DNA of 5,314 bases from an uncultured Candidatus Melainabacteria bacterium (lineage in GTDB: Bacteria; Cyanobacteriota; Vampirovibrionia; Gastranaerophilales; Gastranaerophilaceae), in the NCBI GenBank assembly GCA_946622835.1, contig CAMOQI010000086.1, positions 1-5,314 of the forward strand, given 5' to 3'. How positions within the stretch are numbered: position 1 is the stretch's first letter; each line of letters opens with the position of its first letter. Made by a program: the position numbers and the translations under genes. This document shows positions 4,409 through 5,314 of the stretch, in pieces. The notes under the pieces are model-generated. The model worked only from the letters and a program-made list of their open reading frames with translations, had not been told where the DNA came from and made no database searches.

Positions 4409-5314
4409 TTAAGAAAACCACCCACGCGGGTCATACCATTCATATTTTGGCTGTTCCGTTGCTTTTTGTTGCGCCAGCTGTTTCTCTTGCGCAGCTTTTT
4501 TAGCTTTTTGCTTGGCTATATATTTTGGATCTCTTTCGGGATGAATATTGTAGTTTACTTTTGAGGCTTCTTCTTTTGATAATCCGCGTGCATCATTTTT
4601 ATGATATATTTGTTCAAATTTATAAGAACCATCTTTTTGTTTTTCTAATTGTAATCTATTGCCTTGTTCTTCGGGAAGAACATAAATTTTGTTTCCTTCT
4701 CCAAGATATTGATGCATTACGTCATAATCTTCTTCCTTAAGGTTTACGCAGCCATATGACATTCTGTTATCCTCCAAGCCTGGAGAATCAATTGCTGCTT
4801 TTCGTTTGTCATATTGTGGCTTATACAGCATATGAATACCTCGCTGTCCAGAACGAACCCCTTTGTTATCACCTTTTAAATGCATAACTTTTGGTTTTCC
4901 ATCTTTACCTGTATAGGCATCGATTGTTTTTTTATGTTCGTCAAGGGTAAATTCGCCAGCAGTTGTAAATCTTTGACTTTCGGCTTTCCAAGCGTCTTTA
5001 GTTTTTTCGTAATGCTCCATATAATAACTGCCAATACCGTCACCTATTGATTTACCAACCCCAACGGTAAATGATTTTACTACATTACCTTGTTTGTTAT
5101 AAATATTTAATTTGCAAGTTTTTTTATCAACTATACCATAATATTTCCCGTCATAATTCGTTTTATTATATTCTATAATCCTTGATTTATCATCAGGAAG
5201 ATTATTAATTCTTTTTATTTCCGCTTCTTTTATATCTTTAGGGGTACGAATTTTGTGCTGTTGAATATTTGTATTATCAACTTTAACCAAGCCTGATTCA
5301 ACTCTGGTATTGTC
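4409..5314 (-). CDS. L,D-transpeptidase (YkuD domain), N-terminus beyond the window
   Basis: The family joins peptidoglycan stems through 3-3 links, or attaches proteins to them, using a catalytic cysteine. Counting from a TTG codon at 5288-5290, the YkuD-type domain spans about residues 48-207: YYGIVDKKTCKLNIYNKQG opens it, TAGEFTL at 110-116 is the usual middle motif, His153 lies in RGIHML, and MSYGCVNL at 177-184 holds Cys181 (codon 4748-4750). The common SHGC is SYGC here. A Lys/Gln/Ala-rich, probably helical tail (256-280) ends in YEWYDPRGWFS. The frame stays open for eight more codons to the right edge, and no Shine-Dalgarno sequence precedes the TTG, so the real start and any signal peptide lie outside. 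The right REP unit is 31 bp beyond its stop. The family call is firm; substrate and localisation are open. Confidence 0.9.
   Translation of the reverse strand, partial: DNTRVESGLVKVDNTNIQQHKIRTPKDIKEAEIKRINNLPDDKSRIIEYNKTNYDGKYYGIVDKKTCKLNIYNKQGNVVKSFTVGVGKSIGDGIGSYYMEHYEKTKDAWKAESQRFTTAGEFTLDEHKKTIDAYTGKDGKPKVMHLKGDNKGVRSGQRGIHMLYKPQYDKRKAAIDSPGLEDNRMSYGCVNLKEEDYDVMHQYLGEGNKIYVLPEEQGNRLQLEKQKDGSYKFEQIYHKNDARGLSKEEASKVNYNIHPERDPKYIAKQKAKKAAQEKQLAQQKATEQPKYEWYDPRGWFS

Noticed and set aside
4525..4740. A 71-residue plus-strand frame opposite the L,D-transpeptidase
   Set aside because: It is the complement of a clear YkuD gene, with a Leu/Phe-rich composition and no translation signal.

Overview
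The window looks like a piece of a low-GC chromosome from the Gastranaerophilales/Melainabacteria (Vampirovibrionia) side of the cyanobacterial phylum. This rests on three things: a Ski2-like DEVH helicase of the sort common in cyanobacteria, small orphan proteins whose N-termini carry short NFG/FKG-type motifs that I associate with that order, and strong AGGAG-type ribosome binding sites in AT-rich intergenic DNA. The placement is an inference. No rRNA or other marker is present to settle it.

Layout from left to right. Positions 1-526 (minus) hold the N-terminal 175 residues of the helicase, cut by the left edge. A divergent spacer leads to a 99-residue basic orphan protein (635-934, plus). 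It converges on a complete seryl-tRNA synthetase gene, serS (1005-2270, minus). Directly upstream of serS, on the same strand, is a small secreted lytic transglycosylase of one SLT domain (2350-2805, minus). The 79-nt gap between these two carries a candidate serS promoter lying inside a near-perfect dyad. A 293-nt divergent region with promoter-like boxes and a run of five pentanucleotide units precedes a 175-residue single-pass membrane orphan (3099-3626, plus), which ends at a strong 12-bp hairpin.

The accessory part is 3692-4377. A REP-associated tyrosine transposase (RAYT, HUH/Y1 family, 178 aa, minus) is bracketed by two 59-nt units in opposite orientation. Their outer ends form a perfect 16-bp inverted repeat beginning with the GTAG tetranucleotide typical of REP sequences. 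Each unit folds back through the same stem across a loop of exactly 34 nt, although the two loops differ in sequence. This compact transposase-plus-REP cassette is the most interesting object here. Its coding sequence is visibly more AT-rich than serS.

After the cassette, 4409 to the right edge (minus) encodes an L,D-transpeptidase (YkuD fold, motif SYGC). Its true start lies beyond the window. Two of the genes (SLT transglycosylase and L,D-transpeptidase) act on peptidoglycan, but they are separated by the cassette and by a gene of opposite strand, so nothing shows that they work as a unit. No tRNA, rRNA, CRISPR array or riboswitch was recognised.
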